IMG/VR virus record: IMGVR_UViG_3300044695_000376
Span: 1-35,127 of that record
DNA: 35,127 nt
Strand: one strand, 5' to 3'
Source of the DNA: a virus
The translations under genes and the position numbers were made by a program. The notes under the pieces were generated by a model. It was not told where the DNA came from and did not search any database. It saw nothing but the letters and a program-made list of their open reading frames with translations. Each line of letters begins with the position of its first letter. The first letter of the stretch is position 1. Below, piece after piece: positions 8,635-16,906 of this stretch.

Positions 8635-11036
8635 GTGTATTACATAGTAATCCATTCCTGCTTGCATCAGGTAGTCCTACTGATCCTACGTTCCCAGTGC
8701 AGCGTAGTGTGCGACTGCGATCAAGTGCGACTGCTTACTTTAATCGTACTCTAACAACTCCTACTAATAATAAGATTTGGACTTGGAGTGGCTGGGTTAA
8801 ACGTGGCAGATTGGGTGTGTCTCAAACACTTATTGGTACTACTGATAATAATACATCTTCTGCAAACGTAGATAGATTTCAAATTAATTCTAATGATTCA
8901 TTGGAATACTTTAGTTATTCATCAGCTTATACAATTCAGATTATTACGACACAAGCATTTCGTGATACATCAGCGTGGTATTACATTACATTGGCTGTAG
9001 ATACAACACAAGCTACTGCGGCTAATCGTATTAAAGTTTATGTTAATGGAGTACAAGTTACTGCATTTGGAACTGCAACTTATCCATCTTTAAATTACAA
9101 CACTTATATAAATAGCGCAATACCTACATATTTAGGTGTTTATAACAACGCAGGTAGCGGAATTTCACTTCCTTTTGATGGCTACCTAACAGAATTAAAT
9201 TTCATTGATGGTCAACAATTAACACCATCATCATTTGGTGGCTACAACTCTGGCACTGGTGTATGGGAACCTCGTAGATATTCTGGAACATATGGCACTA
9301 ACGGTTTCTATTTAAACTTTAACGATAACAGCGCAGCAACTGCAGCAGCTATTGGTAAAGACTCTAGCGGTAACGGTAACAACTGGACACCTAATAATAT
9401 CTCTGTAACTGCTGGTGTAACGTATGACTCGATGTTAGATGTGCCTACAAATACTAGTGCTACTAATGCTAACTTCTGTGTAATTAATCCAATAAATCAA
9501 TCTGGGCAAACAATTACCAACGGAAATCTAACAGCTCAATGGTCACTTACTGCCGCAGGTCATAGAAGTACGTTTGCTATGGATTCTGGCAAGTGGTATT
9601 GGGAAGTCACTATGACTTCTATTAGCAACCAAACAAGCACAGGTATTATTAGAACAGACTCTTCGTTAACCACTGACTTTGCTGTTGTAGGTAGTAATGC
9701 TGTTTCTTACTTTGCGTTAACTGGTGGTAGGTATGTCAACGGAACTCTTACAGCTTATGGCGCAACTTATGCAACAGGAGACATTATAGGTGTTGCGGTT
9801 GATGTTACGAATAATACAATTACATTTTATAAAAATGGTACTTCTCAAGGCGCAATAACTGGATTAAGTTTGTCTGGTTTTTCTTGGTACGTTGCTTCTT
9901 GTAATTCAAACAATCAAGCAAACCAAATAGCGAACTATAACTTTGGTCAACGCCCATTCAGCTACACTCCACCTACAGGATTTGTAGCACTCAATACCTT
10001 TAACTTACCTGATCCTGCTGTTGTTAATGGCGCTACGCAATTTGCTGTTACTACATATACAGGTACAGGTGCAACACAAAACGTCACTAATACTGTAAAT
10101 GATGTTTCTTTTAAACCTGATTTTATTTGGATAAAATCACGAAGTAATATTACAAACCATACTATTTTTGATAGTGTTCGTGGAATAAATTCAACATCAG
10201 CAGGTTTATTTTCTAATCTTCTTGATGCTGAAGGAACTTCAGTTAATTGTGTTAGCGCAACATTATCTAATGGATTTACTATTAGTGGTAGTTCAGGAAG
10301 TTTAAATTTAAATACTTATACATATGTAGGCTGGCAATGGAAAGCATCTAATGCAACAGCAGTAACTAACACATCAGGTTCTATAACGTCATCAGTAAGC
10401 GCTAATCCAACAGCAGGTTTTAGTATTGTTACCTATACAGGTACAGGTGCTAATGCTACGGTAGGTCATGGGTTAGGTGTTGCACCTAGAATGATATTGA
10501 ATAAAGCAAGAAATTCTGCATTTAACTGGCACGTTTATGTTGCCGCTATAGGTAATGGAGATCTTGAAGGACTTAATACAACATCAGCATATAACGCAGG
10601 TTCTAATTGGTTTAATGGAACAGCCCCAACATCTTCTGTATTCTCTGCTGGAGCTTCTCAAGGAACAGCTACTTACGTTTCATATTGCTTTGCAGAAGTA
10701 GCTGGATATTCTAAGTTTGGTAGCTACACAGGAACTGGAAACTCCGATGGTAATTTTGTCTATTTAGGATTTAGACCAAGATTCTTAATTATAAAACCCA
10801 CATCTACTACTGGCAATTGGGAGTTGATAGACACAACTAGAGATACATATAACCCTAGTGCGTTATTGTTACGTGCAAATAGTAGTGCAGCACAGGTAAG
10901 TGCTTCACCTATAAACGATATTCTTTCCAACGGATTTAAACCAAGAAGTGCAAATGGAAGTCAGAATGATGCTGGTGTTACATACATCTACGCAGCCTTT
11001 GCAGAAAACCCATTCAAGTATTCTTTAGCGAGGTAA
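8631..11036 (+). CDS. Multi-domain virion adhesion protein (LamG-like, SPRY-like, DUF7483-like repeats)
   Basis: 801 residues. After a short leader, residues about 25-215 resemble a concanavalin/LamG jelly-roll (WTWSGWVKRG, then WYYITLAVDTTQ, VYVNGVQV and FDGYLTELNFIDGQQL). Residues about 300-450 resemble a SPRY fold (SGKWYWEVTM, then GVAVDVTNNTITFYKNGTSQG). The C-terminal 350 residues hold three divergent copies of a YTGTG ... P.F/MI..K ... W unit, of the type named DUF7483 in aquatic phages. The composition is Asn/Thr/Ser/Gly-rich and beta. I infer carbohydrate or receptor binding at the tail tip. Translation is probably coupled to the fibre gene by the ATGA overlap. Confidence 0.75.
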   Translation: MSVLHSNPFLLASGSPTDPTFPVQRSVRLRSSATAYFNRTLTTPTNNKIWTWSGWVKRGRLGVSQTLIGTTDNNTSSANVDRFQINSNDSLEYFSYSSAYTIQIITTQAFRDTSAWYYITLAVDTTQATAANRIKVYVNGVQVTAFGTATYPSLNYNTYINSAIPTYLGVYNNAGSGISLPFDGYLTELNFIDGQQLTPSSFGGYNSGTGVWEPRRYSGTYGTNGFYLNFNDNSAATAAAIGKDSSGNGNNWTPNNISVTAGVTYDSMLDVPTNTSATNANFCVINPINQSGQTITNGNLTAQWSLTAAGHRSTFAMDSGKWYWEVTMTSISNQTSTGIIRTDSSLTTDFAVVGSNAVSYFALTGGRYVNGTLTAYGATYATGDIIGVAVDVTNNTITFYKNGTSQGAITGLSLSGFSWYVASCNSNNQANQIANYNFGQRPFSYTPPTGFVALNTFNLPDPAVVNGATQFAVTTYTGTGATQNVTNTVNDVSFKPDFIWIKSRSNITNHTIFDSVRGINSTSAGLFSNLLDAEGTSVNCVSATLSNGFTISGSSGSLNLNTYTYVGWQWKASNATAVTNTSGSITSSVSANPTAGFSIVTYTGTGANATVGHGLGVAPRMILNKARNSAFNWHVYVAAIGNGDLEGLNTTSAYNAGSNWFNGTAPTSSVFSAGASQGTATYVSYCFAEVAGYSKFGSYTGTGNSDGNFVYLGFRPRFLIIKPTSTTGNWELIDTTRDTYNPSALLLRANSSAAQVSASPINDILSNGFKPRSANGSQNDAGVTYIYAAFAENPFKYSLAR

Positions 11037-11037
11037 T

Positions 11038-11463
11038 ATGTTTACACTTAACGGAAGTACACTACAACTAGACACACCATTTACTGATGCTAATGGTACT
11101 CAATACCCAGCCAACTGGCTGCGACTTGCTACACCAGAAGAGCGTACTGCTATAGGCATAGCAGAGGTAGCAGATCCAGAGCCATATGATGATCGCTACT
11201 ACTGGGGTGTTGGCAATCCAAAGGATCTAGACCAGTGCAAGGCTACGCTGATAGCACAGGTAAAGCAGACTGCTGCGTCATTGCTTGCTCCTACAGACTG
11301 GAAGGTAGTACGCTTTATAGAATCTGCTGCGCCTATTGGCACTACGGTTACGGAGTATCGTGAAGCTATTCGTGCTGACAGTAACAATCATGAGACTGCT
11401 ATCAACGCTTGCACTACGGTGGATGAACTGGCTGCGCTCCAATTAACTTGGACTGAGGAGTAA
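11038..11463 (+). CDS. Small DUF4376-like tail-fibre-associated protein
   Basis: 141 residues. The N-terminal part (GTQYPANWLRLATPEERTAIGI) and the C-terminal helical part (AASLLAPTDWKVVRFIE, then REAIRADSNN) match the layout of small DUF4376-type proteins encoded beside phage fibre genes, sometimes annotated as fibre assembly proteins. The TDW.V.R motif is the main basis. It sits one base after the adhesin stop and before a second fibre gene. A chaperone or fibre-accessory role is inferred from context. Confidence 0.6.
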   Translation: MFTLNGSTLQLDTPFTDANGTQYPANWLRLATPEERTAIGIAEVADPEPYDDRYYWGVGNPKDLDQCKATLIAQVKQTAASLLAPTDWKVVRFIESAAPIGTTVTEYREAIRADSNNHETAINACTTVDELAALQLTWTEE

Positions 11464-11467
11464 TAAC

Positions 11468-12532
11468 ATGGCATTGACACAAGTACCTGCATCTATGCAG
11501 GAACCGACAGCGCAGTACACAGGATTTAAGAATCGCATCATTAACGGAGACATGAGAATAGATCAGCGTAGAGCTGGTGCAAGTGTTACTCCTACTGCTG
11601 ATGGAACTTATACTATAGATAGATACGAAACAAGAATTTCTCAATCTAGCAAAATATCTATTCAACAAAGTACAACAGCACCTGCTGGTTTTACAAATTC
11701 AATGTTAGTTACTTCTCTAGCAGCAACAACTGTAGGATCATCTGATTATTTTGCAATATGCCAAAGTATTGAAGGTCTTAATCTTTCAGATTTTGGATGG
11801 GGAACAGCTAATGCTCAAACAATTACTTTGTCTTTTTGGGTTCGTTCTAGTTTAACTGGTACTTTTGGTGGTTCTATTTCTAACGGTTCTAATAGAAATT
11901 ATCCTTTCACATACACAATTAATTCTGCTAACACATGGGAAAAAGAAACAATAACTATTGCTGGTGACACATCTGGAACTTGGCTTACTACCAATGGTAA
12001 AGGATTACAACTGTCTTTAAGTCTTGGGTCAGGTTCAACATTTAACGGAACTGCTGGTGCTTGGGGTTCTGCTGGATTTTTCTCAGCTACAGGAGCTACG
12101 AACTTAGTATCTACTAACGGAGCTACGTTCTTTATCACAGGTGTCCAATTGGAGAAGGGTACTACAGCTACTAGCTTTGATTTTCGTAGCATTGGGCAAG
12201 AGTTAGCTTTGTGTCAGAGGTATTTTTGGAAGTCATATTCTACTGATGTGGCTATCGGCACTATTAACTCAGCTGGTCCTATTGCAAGTATAGCCAATGC
12301 TGCACTTTCTGTTTACTTCCCAGTTTACTTTCCTGTAGAAATGAGAGCTGCGCCAACAATAACTTTTTACAATAACACTACTGGCGCAACAGGAACTTGG
12401 AGAGATGGTGGAGGAACTGATAGAACTATGAGTTCTGCCACTCCTAGCACAAGATTAGTTTCTGTTAGTAACTTCTCAACTGCGGCTAACTCCACTATCA
12501 ATGGACATTTAACGGCAAGTATTGAACTATGA
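11468..12532 (+). CDS. Second tail fibre / receptor-binding protein
   Basis: 354 residues. GAGGAG overlapping the previous stop provides the ribosome site. The N-terminal FKNRIINGDMRIDQRRAG and the later FFITGVQLEKGTTATSFDFR and LCQRYFWKS motifs are hallmarks of a widespread family of phage fibre and carbohydrate-binding-like proteins. The middle is a beta-sandwich-like region (ITLSFWVRSS). It probably forms another receptor-binding component alongside the T7-type fibre, giving the phage at least three adhesin candidates. No depolymerase active site is evident. Confidence 0.75.
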   Translation: MALTQVPASMQEPTAQYTGFKNRIINGDMRIDQRRAGASVTPTADGTYTIDRYETRISQSSKISIQQSTTAPAGFTNSMLVTSLAATTVGSSDYFAICQSIEGLNLSDFGWGTANAQTITLSFWVRSSLTGTFGGSISNGSNRNYPFTYTINSANTWEKETITIAGDTSGTWLTTNGKGLQLSLSLGSGSTFNGTAGAWGSAGFFSATGATNLVSTNGATFFITGVQLEKGTTATSFDFRSIGQELALCQRYFWKSYSTDVAIGTINSAGPIASIANAALSVYFPVYFPVEMRAAPTITFYNNTTGATGTWRDGGGTDRTMSSATPSTRLVSVSNFSTAANSTINGHLTASIEL

Positions 12533-12693
12533 CTATTTACAAACTTTTACCAGACACACAGATGGGTGCGGCACAATGCATAACACGCATTTCTGACAGT
12601 GCATTAATCCCATTTGATCCTGCAAACACAGACTACCAAGCATATTTAGCTTGGGTTGAACAAGGCAACACACCATTACCTGCGGATGAATAA
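12529..12693 (+). CDS. 54-residue fibre-companion protein
   Basis: A short frame starting at ATG 12529, overlapping the stop of the fibre gene (ATGA). The product begins MTIYKLLPDTQMG and ends PANTDYQAYLAWVEQGNTPLPADE. The ending DYQ.YL.WV..GNTP.PADE recurs as a small protein or as the C-terminus of fibre-linked proteins in many phages. Its role is unknown; coupling suggests it acts with the fibre. Confidence 0.7.
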   Translation: MTIYKLLPDTQMGAAQCITRISDSALIPFDPANTDYQAYLAWVEQGNTPLPADE

Positions 12694-12695
12694 TC

Positions 12696-12917
12696 ATGGA
12701 GAATCAGATTGTATTTAATTTTGTCGTGGCTATTGCTGGCTTTCTTGGTGTCTTTGTATTTAACACTGTTACTAGAAAACTTCAGAAGCTTGAGGATAAA
12801 CTAGCAGAGATGCCTCGTGAGTACGTCCAGAAGGATGACTATCGTGCAGACATTGGCGAGATTAAAGCAATATTGAAACAGATCTTTGACAAGCTGGATA
12901 GCAAGCAGGACAAATGA
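12696..12917 (+). CDS. Small membrane protein with coiled coil, lysis region
   Basis: 73 residues. One N-terminal membrane segment (about residues 6-24, VFNFVVAIAGFLGVFVF) is followed by a charged coiled coil (KLQKLEDKLAEM, then IGEIKAILKQIFDKLDS). This layout is common for small proteins at the head of podoviral lysis cassettes, some called holin-like. It starts three bases after the previous stop and ends just before the next start. It could be a pinholin-like protein or a lysis accessory. Confidence 0.6.
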   Translation: MENQIVFNFVVAIAGFLGVFVFNTVTRKLQKLEDKLAEMPREYVQKDDYRADIGEIKAILKQIFDKLDSKQDK

Positions 12918-12918
12918 A

Positions 12919-13542
12919 ATGGAACCTATATCGACTGCAATCATGGTGGTGCAAGGTGTTAGCGCTATTGTCAAAGGTATCAGAAGCTTTGCTGATGAGG
13001 CTAACAAAGCAGTCGGTGAAATCAATAAGTGTGTTGAGTCTGGCAAGCAACTCAAAGACTCAATGGCTCCTATTACAAAGTTCTTCTCTGCTGCCAGCAA
13101 GTATGAGTCTGCTCGTACCCAGCTAGAGCAAGCAAAGGAAATCCAAGACAAGGCAATAGCTGCTGGCAATCCTGTAGCTGATGCCATGTCTGACGCTGAG
13201 TATGTGATGGAGATGATGTCTATTGATCGGCAGATCAAGCAGCACTATGATGACATCAAGCATTACTTCATCTATCACTTTGATGAAGCTGGTATGTGGG
13301 ATGACTTCTCTAGTAGGTTAAATAGTCTAAGGCAGGAGCGTGAAGCAAAGGCAGAGGCAAAGCGCAGGGAAGAGACTGAGAAAAGATTAGCTCTTGCTGC
13401 TGAGAAAATGAGACTGCGTAGGATCAGTCAACGTAGGTGGGAAATTTTTTATAACTGTATCGGTGGCTTTGTAATTACACTGATCATTGCAGGGTTTGCG
13501 TGGTTTATTCGGTGGATGTTTAATCAGGGAGGTAGTCAATGA
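12919..13542 (+). CDS. Unknown helical protein with C-terminal membrane anchor
   Basis: 207 residues from ATG 12919, chosen because AGGA sits eight bases upstream. An upstream TTG at 12886 lies inside the previous gene and is unlikely. The N-terminal half is amphipathic helix (MVVQGVSAIVKGIRSFADEA). Residues about 130-170 are highly charged coiled coil (REAKAEAKRREETEKRLALA), and a single membrane segment (FVITLIIAGFAWFIRWMF) ends the protein. Its place between two small membrane proteins suggests a lysis or envelope role, but I recognise no family. Confidence 0.6.
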   Translation: MEPISTAIMVVQGVSAIVKGIRSFADEANKAVGEINKCVESGKQLKDSMAPITKFFSAASKYESARTQLEQAKEIQDKAIAAGNPVADAMSDAEYVMEMMSIDRQIKQHYDDIKHYFIYHFDEAGMWDDFSSRLNSLRQEREAKAEAKRREETEKRLALAAEKMRLRRISQRRWEIFYNCIGGFVITLIIAGFAWFIRWMFNQGGSQ

Positions 13543-13823
13543 ACAATGATGATTGGATGACCAAGAAGTGGAGACCAATGATGGCTATCACTTACATGGT
13601 AATTTGCTTGTGCGACTTTGTAATCTTTCCTGTCTTCTGGACTATCGTACAATTTTGGGAAACGCAAGCAGCCAATGATGCATTCAGAGAATGGACTTCA
13701 CTGACTCTGCAATCGGGTGGATTCATACATATTACCTTCATGGCTATCCTTGGCATCTCTGCTTGGACTCGTGGTCAGGAAAAGATTGAATCAATTAAGG
13801 CAGGAAAGGAAGAGAATGCCTAG
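13539..13823 (+). CDS. Holin (3TM holin family-like)
   Basis: 94 residues. GGGAGG lies just upstream and the start overlaps the previous stop (ATGA). The sequence WRPMMAITYMVICLCDFVIFPVFW is typical of the 3TM holin superfamily, with further hydrophobic helices around residues 32-42 and 60-75 and a charged C-terminus. It would form the inner-membrane lesion that lets the downstream M15 peptidase reach the cell wall. The position directly before the spanin and endolysin genes supports this. Confidence 0.8.
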   Translation: MNNDDWMTKKWRPMMAITYMVICLCDFVIFPVFWTIVQFWETQAANDAFREWTSLTLQSGGFIHITFMAILGISAWTRGQEKIESIKAGKEENA

Positions 13824-14307
13824 ATCATGGATCATACTGGCTATGCTGGTGGTAGCTATCTCTGCTTACTTCTACGGACACAGGCAAGGACAGGCTGTCA
13901 TACAGGCTGAATGGCAAGCAGAGAAAGCAGAAGCTAATGCACAGGCTGCACTGGCTATTAAGAAAGCGCAGGACGCAGCCATAGCTACCGAGCGCAGACA
14001 GGCTGCACAGTTTAGAACTGTGGAGGCTAAGTTAATTGCAGACAATAGAAAGGTACAAGATGAAAAGAATGCTTTGCTTGATGGGTTTAATAAGTCTGGT
14101 GGGCTGCGCCTCCCAAGCGCCAAGGGTACAAACAATAGTAACGGACTGCCCGAAGCTACCACCAGTGCCAGCGGCAATCAGCCAGAAACAATCTGCTACC
14201 TTCCTGAAGAATTTGTCAGAGATCTTGCAGCTGAAGCCGAGCGAGCAGACCAAATTGTCTACCAACTAACTGCCTGTCAAATGATACTTGAGGAAGAACG
14301 TAAATGA
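13816..14307 (+). CDS. Rz: Inner-membrane spanin subunit (Rz-like)
   Basis: 163 residues from ATG 13816, with AAGGAAGAG upstream; it overlaps the holin end by eight bases. An N-terminal membrane anchor (SWIILAMLVVAISAYFYG) is followed by a long Ala/Gln/Glu-rich coiled coil (about 30-95), the classic type II inner spanin layout. A separate lipoprotein gene is embedded in the +1 frame. Together they would bridge the periplasm and fuse the inner and outer membranes in the last lysis step, so the host is Gram-negative. Confidence 0.85.
   Translation: MPRSWIILAMLVVAISAYFYGHRQGQAVIQAEWQAEKAEANAQAALAIKKAQDAAIATERRQAAQFRTVEAKLIADNRKVQDEKNALLDGFNKSGGLRLPSAKGTNNSNGLPEATTSASGNQPETICYLPEEFVRDLAAEAERADQIVYQLTACQMILEEERK
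14060..14269 (+). CDS. Rz1: Outer-membrane spanin lipoprotein (Rz1-like), embedded in Rz
   Basis: 69 residues in the +1 frame, entirely within the Rz-like gene. The signal peptide MKRMLCLMGLISLVGC ends in the lipobox LVGC (Cys16), followed by a Pro-containing short mature part (CPKLPPVPA). AAAGG lies about six bases before ATG 14060. An embedded, proline-bearing lipoprotein is the defining arrangement of lambda Rz/Rz1. The mature protein is expected to bind the Rz coiled coil in the periplasm. Confidence 0.85.
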   Translation: MKRMLCLMGLISLVGCASQAPRVQTIVTDCPKLPPVPAAISQKQSATFLKNLSEILQLKPSEQTKLSTN

Positions 14308-14732
14308 AACTAAGTGAACACTTTACTCTTGATGAACTTACGCATACGGATCATCGTGAGTTTGATAATGTGCCGAATGAATCTGAGCTGGCGAATCTTA
14401 AACGACTGGCTGCATTTTTGGAGACGGTTAAATCTGCGATAGGCGGCAAGCCTATTATCGTAAACAGTGCCTTCAGGTGTAAGGAAGTAAATGATGCCGT
14501 AGGGAGTTCGGATAAGAGTCAGCACAGGCTTGGATGTGCGGCTGATATTCGAGTTCCGCAAATGACTCCTGATGAAGTTGTGAAAGCGATCATCGCAGCT
14601 GGTCTTCCATTTGATCAGGTCATACGAGAGTTTGACAGGTGGACTCATGTGTCTATTCCTAATACGGCTGATGCTAAACCTCGTGGTCAGAAACTAATCA
14701 TAGATAAGACAGGCACAAGACCATACGCATAA
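14304..14732 (+). CDS. Endolysin, M15-family zinc peptidase
   Basis: 142 residues. The zinc-site motif S-x-H-x-x-G-x-A-x-D is present as SQHRLGCAAD (His74, Asp81), and WTHVS supplies the third ligand, His115. FRC..VN before it is also typical of Peptidase_M15_3 endolysins, which cut the peptide stem or crosslinks of peptidoglycan. No signal peptide is visible, so release depends on the holin. The start overlaps the Rz stop (ATGA). This is the last gene of the rightward late unit before the convergent junction. Confidence 0.88.
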   Translation: MKLSEHFTLDELTHTDHREFDNVPNESELANLKRLAAFLETVKSAIGGKPIIVNSAFRCKEVNDAVGSSDKSQHRLGCAADIRVPQMTPDEVVKAIIAAGLPFDQVIREFDRWTHVSIPNTADAKPRGQKLIIDKTGTRPYA

Positions 14733-14744
14733 TCCTGTGCCTGT
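14709..14744. terminator. Inverted repeat at the convergent gene junction
   Basis: ACAGGCACA (14709-14717) and TGTGCCTGT (14736-14744) form a perfect 9-bp stem around an 18-base loop, spanning the endolysin stop and lying four bases before the minus-strand stop at 14748. There is no strong T-run on either side, so if it ends transcription it is a weak or factor-aided bidirectional terminator. Confidence 0.4.
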
Positions 14745-14747
14745 GGT

Positions 14748-15482
14748 TTACTCTGCTACTGGCTCGACTTCTGGTTGGGCTGGTGGCATAGCAGCGCCAA
14801 GACTCTTTAGTCTATCAGCGTATTGCTTGCCATGCCAAAGCTTACGAACTGGATCAAGCTTATCTAGCGTAGCTTGGTTAGCCTCTTTGAGTTCACGCAA
14901 CTTAGTCATGCGCTCTCGGTGCGTGTAGCTACCAGACTTAGCTGTCTTCATGGCTGTGGAATTGTACTCGTCCTCCCACTGATCAGAAGTCTCAAAGCTT
15001 TTTGCCGGATCAGGTTTGTTTGGATACATGAGATGCCATTCTCCACCAGTAACCACAGGCTCTGGCATTACCTGCACAGGCTTAATAGCATCCAGTGGAT
15101 TGGCTGACTCTTGATCCTTTGGTACGTCCTCACCAGCGTAGATATACAGACCAATACCGTGCAGTGCAATTGCTTTAGCTAGGCAGCGCTGCATAGCTGT
15201 ATTAACTTGGAATGCATCAGGGTTTACGACTGCTTTATTCCTGTGATCCATTACTGGCAGCTGGGCTGTACGCTCCACACCGAAAGCTTTGACTGTACAG
15301 AAAACCATCACAGTATCATTCCATCGGACTGGCTCTTTGTATTCCCATGTCGCAGCCGGATCATTAAGTAATAATGTATCTACTGCCCATGCCCAAGACA
15401 GATACGACAGCCCCATTTTTTTTTCTACAATTCCAGACACATCGATTTTGCGTAGCTCTGAAAACTTACTGATCTCTGACAT
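14748..15482 (-). CDS. DUF1071-like single-strand annealing protein
   Basis: 244 residues from the ATG at 15482, placed five bases after GGAGG. The N-terminal KKMGLSYLSWAWAVDTLL and the central QVNTAMQRCLAKAIALHG.GLYIYAGEDVP blocks match phage DUF1071 proteins, regarded as Rad52-like annealing recombinases. The C-terminal third is charged and probably flexible. With the YqaJ-type exonuclease two genes upstream it would form a two-part recombination system that resects ends and anneals strands. It overlaps the end of the preceding 58-residue gene. Confidence 0.78.
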   Translation of the reverse strand: MSEISKFSELRKIDVSGIVEKKMGLSYLSWAWAVDTLLLNDPAATWEYKEPVRWNDTVMVFCTVKAFGVERTAQLPVMDHRNKAVVNPDAFQVNTAMQRCLAKAIALHGIGLYIYAGEDVPKDQESANPLDAIKPVQVMPEPVVTGGEWHLMYPNKPDPAKSFETSDQWEDEYNSTAMKTAKSGSYTHRERMTKLRELKEANQATLDKLDPVRKLWHGKQYADRLKSLGAAMPPAQPEVEPVAE

Positions 15483-15642
15483 CATGTCCTCCCATGTATG
15501 CTTGAATGGTTGCGAGAGTTGCAGCCACAATTGCATCCACTGCTAACAGAGATCTGTCTTCCAGCGGATAATCTATTGCTGCCTGAACTGCCTTGGCTGC
15601 CTCTAGTCTGGCTTTGATTAACGTGCCATCATTTATATTCAC
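15466..15642 (-). CDS. 58-residue hypothetical protein between exonuclease and annealase
   Basis: Starts with GTG at 15642, overlapping the exonuclease stop (GTGA), with AGGA upstream. It ends 17 bases inside the annealase gene. The product begins MNINDGTLIKARLEAAK and is a largely helical small protein (LLAVDAIVAATLATIQAYM). I recognise no family. Overlaps on both sides suggest translational coupling and a function linked to the recombination pair. Confidence 0.65.
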   Translation of the reverse strand: MNINDGTLIKARLEAAKAVQAAIDYPLEDRSLLAVDAIVAATLATIQAYMGGHDVRDQ

Positions 15643-16598
15643 GACAATTCCTTTATTGTTAATGTAGATTGGCGCACCGAGTATGCCTCTTTGGCTGGTG
15701 TAATTTTCTCAGGTTGGGCTTTGTAGTTACGCATACCCCAGTTGATCTTATACTTGCCAGCAATACCAACAGGTTTATCCTGTAGCAATTCCTTGAGCTG
15801 TGTCTCGCACTGGTTTATCAATTCAGTACGTGCCTCGATCTCAGCCTTGCATTCAAGGATAAGCTTTGCATACTCAGCTGCTGCATCATCCAGCTCTACT
15901 GGCTCAGATTCTGAGCTTGCTACCGAATACATTCTGTCAGCGTCCTTGCTATTCTGTGCAGGGAAAGCCTCGATCCTATGCTCATTCTTGTAAATCTCAA
16001 GACGATTCTGGAAGTCTAGTGCTACCTGCTTAATGCGATCCAGTGTGGCTTGATGTGGAGTGAATAAGAATATGCGTAGCTTAGTGCCTTGGTACAGTGT
16101 AGCTACAGCGCCCCACTTAGCTTGCATAATATCCATTTGAGCCTGTAACTGGATAGCTCCTCTCCACAGTGGTGGCTCTTCCTCTGGTGCATTACCTGTA
16201 AGCTTTGCCTCCAGCACTCCGAGTCCGTCCAGCACAATGCTTGGCGCTCCCATCACATAGATACCCGCATCAGGATCATGCTTAATCAGCTGGCTACGTC
16301 CATCAGCTAAACCATCGAGCGAGCAGCACAAAGGTATGGACTCGTGGAAGTATGGTTTTTCATGAGTTAGCTGGAGATCGGATAACTCTAGGCGCTTTGC
16401 AGTCTCAGCCAAGATCATTGGCTCTAACTGATTTCCCCAGTCCATAGCCTCATTGCTTATGTTGGGTGGAGTCTTACCTGCTATGGCTCCAATGGATACC
16501 TGCAACTCGTCATTAGGGCTGCGGTACTTACTCATACCCATGACAGCTGGCAAACGGCTGGCTGACAGGATTGTATCGGGTGTGACTTTGCCTACCAT
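15639..16598 (-). CDS. YqaJ-like recombination exonuclease
   Basis: 319 residues. The PD-(D/E)XK nuclease motifs of the YqaJ viral recombinase family are present: W-G-x-x-x-E (Glu59), SLDG (Asp95), LEAKL (Glu130, Lys132) and the Gln-rich QLQAQMD helix near 150-156. This type is the 5'-3' resecting partner of phage annealases, like lambda Exo. GGAG lies eight bases before the ATG. A C-terminal coiled coil (about 240-275) and a short tail follow the nuclease core. It overlaps the preceding gene by seven bases. Confidence 0.87.
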   Translation of the reverse strand: MVGKVTPDTILSASRLPAVMGMSKYRSPNDELQVSIGAIAGKTPPNISNEAMDWGNQLEPMILAETAKRLELSDLQLTHEKPYFHESIPLCCSLDGLADGRSQLIKHDPDAGIYVMGAPSIVLDGLGVLEAKLTGNAPEEEPPLWRGAIQLQAQMDIMQAKWGAVATLYQGTKLRIFLFTPHQATLDRIKQVALDFQNRLEIYKNEHRIEAFPAQNSKDADRMYSVASSESEPVELDDAAAEYAKLILECKAEIEARTELINQCETQLKELLQDKPVGIAGKYKINWGMRNYKAQPEKITPAKEAYSVRQSTLTIKELS

Positions 16599-16906
16599 AT
16601 TATGTCTCCTAGATATTTATAGGTGCGGATTGTACGAGCATGAGCGCTCGAATGCTTTGCTACTGTGTAACCGTTTGGCTGCCACTGATGACCACGAAAG
16701 ACAGCGCCAAGTACACTTGGATGGATATCATCCGGCACAGGCACAGCCTCTCTTACTTCATTAATACTGACACTGCCATGCACTTTGCTGTAATCGATGG
16801 CAAAGGATCTCGCAGCTGCTAAATACTCAGCCTTGGTTTCCTCATGGTGGCGCATGATGTCTAGCTTTAACTGCTTACCAGAAGGTATATCCCATGCCGA
16901 TCTCAT
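16592..16906 (-). CDS. Hypothetical protein, possible winged-helix fold
   Basis: 104 residues from ATG 16906, chosen because it overlaps the stop of the upstream membrane peptide (ATGA). A GTG two codons earlier is an alternative. The C-terminal half reads INEVREAVPVPDDIHPSVLG then VFRGHQW, GYTVAKHSSAHAR and TYKY. I recall a similar D.R....P....P...G.VF....W...G pattern in small phage proteins of replication or recombination regions; its function is unknown. Confidence 0.6.
   Translation of the reverse strand: MRSAWDIPSGKQLKLDIMRHHEETKAEYLAAARSFAIDYSKVHGSVSINEVREAVPVPDDIHPSVLGAVFRGHQWQPNGYTVAKHSSAHARTIRTYKYLGDIIW

Noticed and set aside
6715-12693. Diversity-generating retroelement, as in podovirus BPP-1
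   Set aside because: No reverse transcriptase frame anywhere in the window, and no template/variable repeat pair noticed.
12886-12918. Upstream TTG start for the C-anchored membrane protein
   Set aside because: It lies in the previous gene without a ribosome site; ATG 12919 has AGGA at proper spacing.
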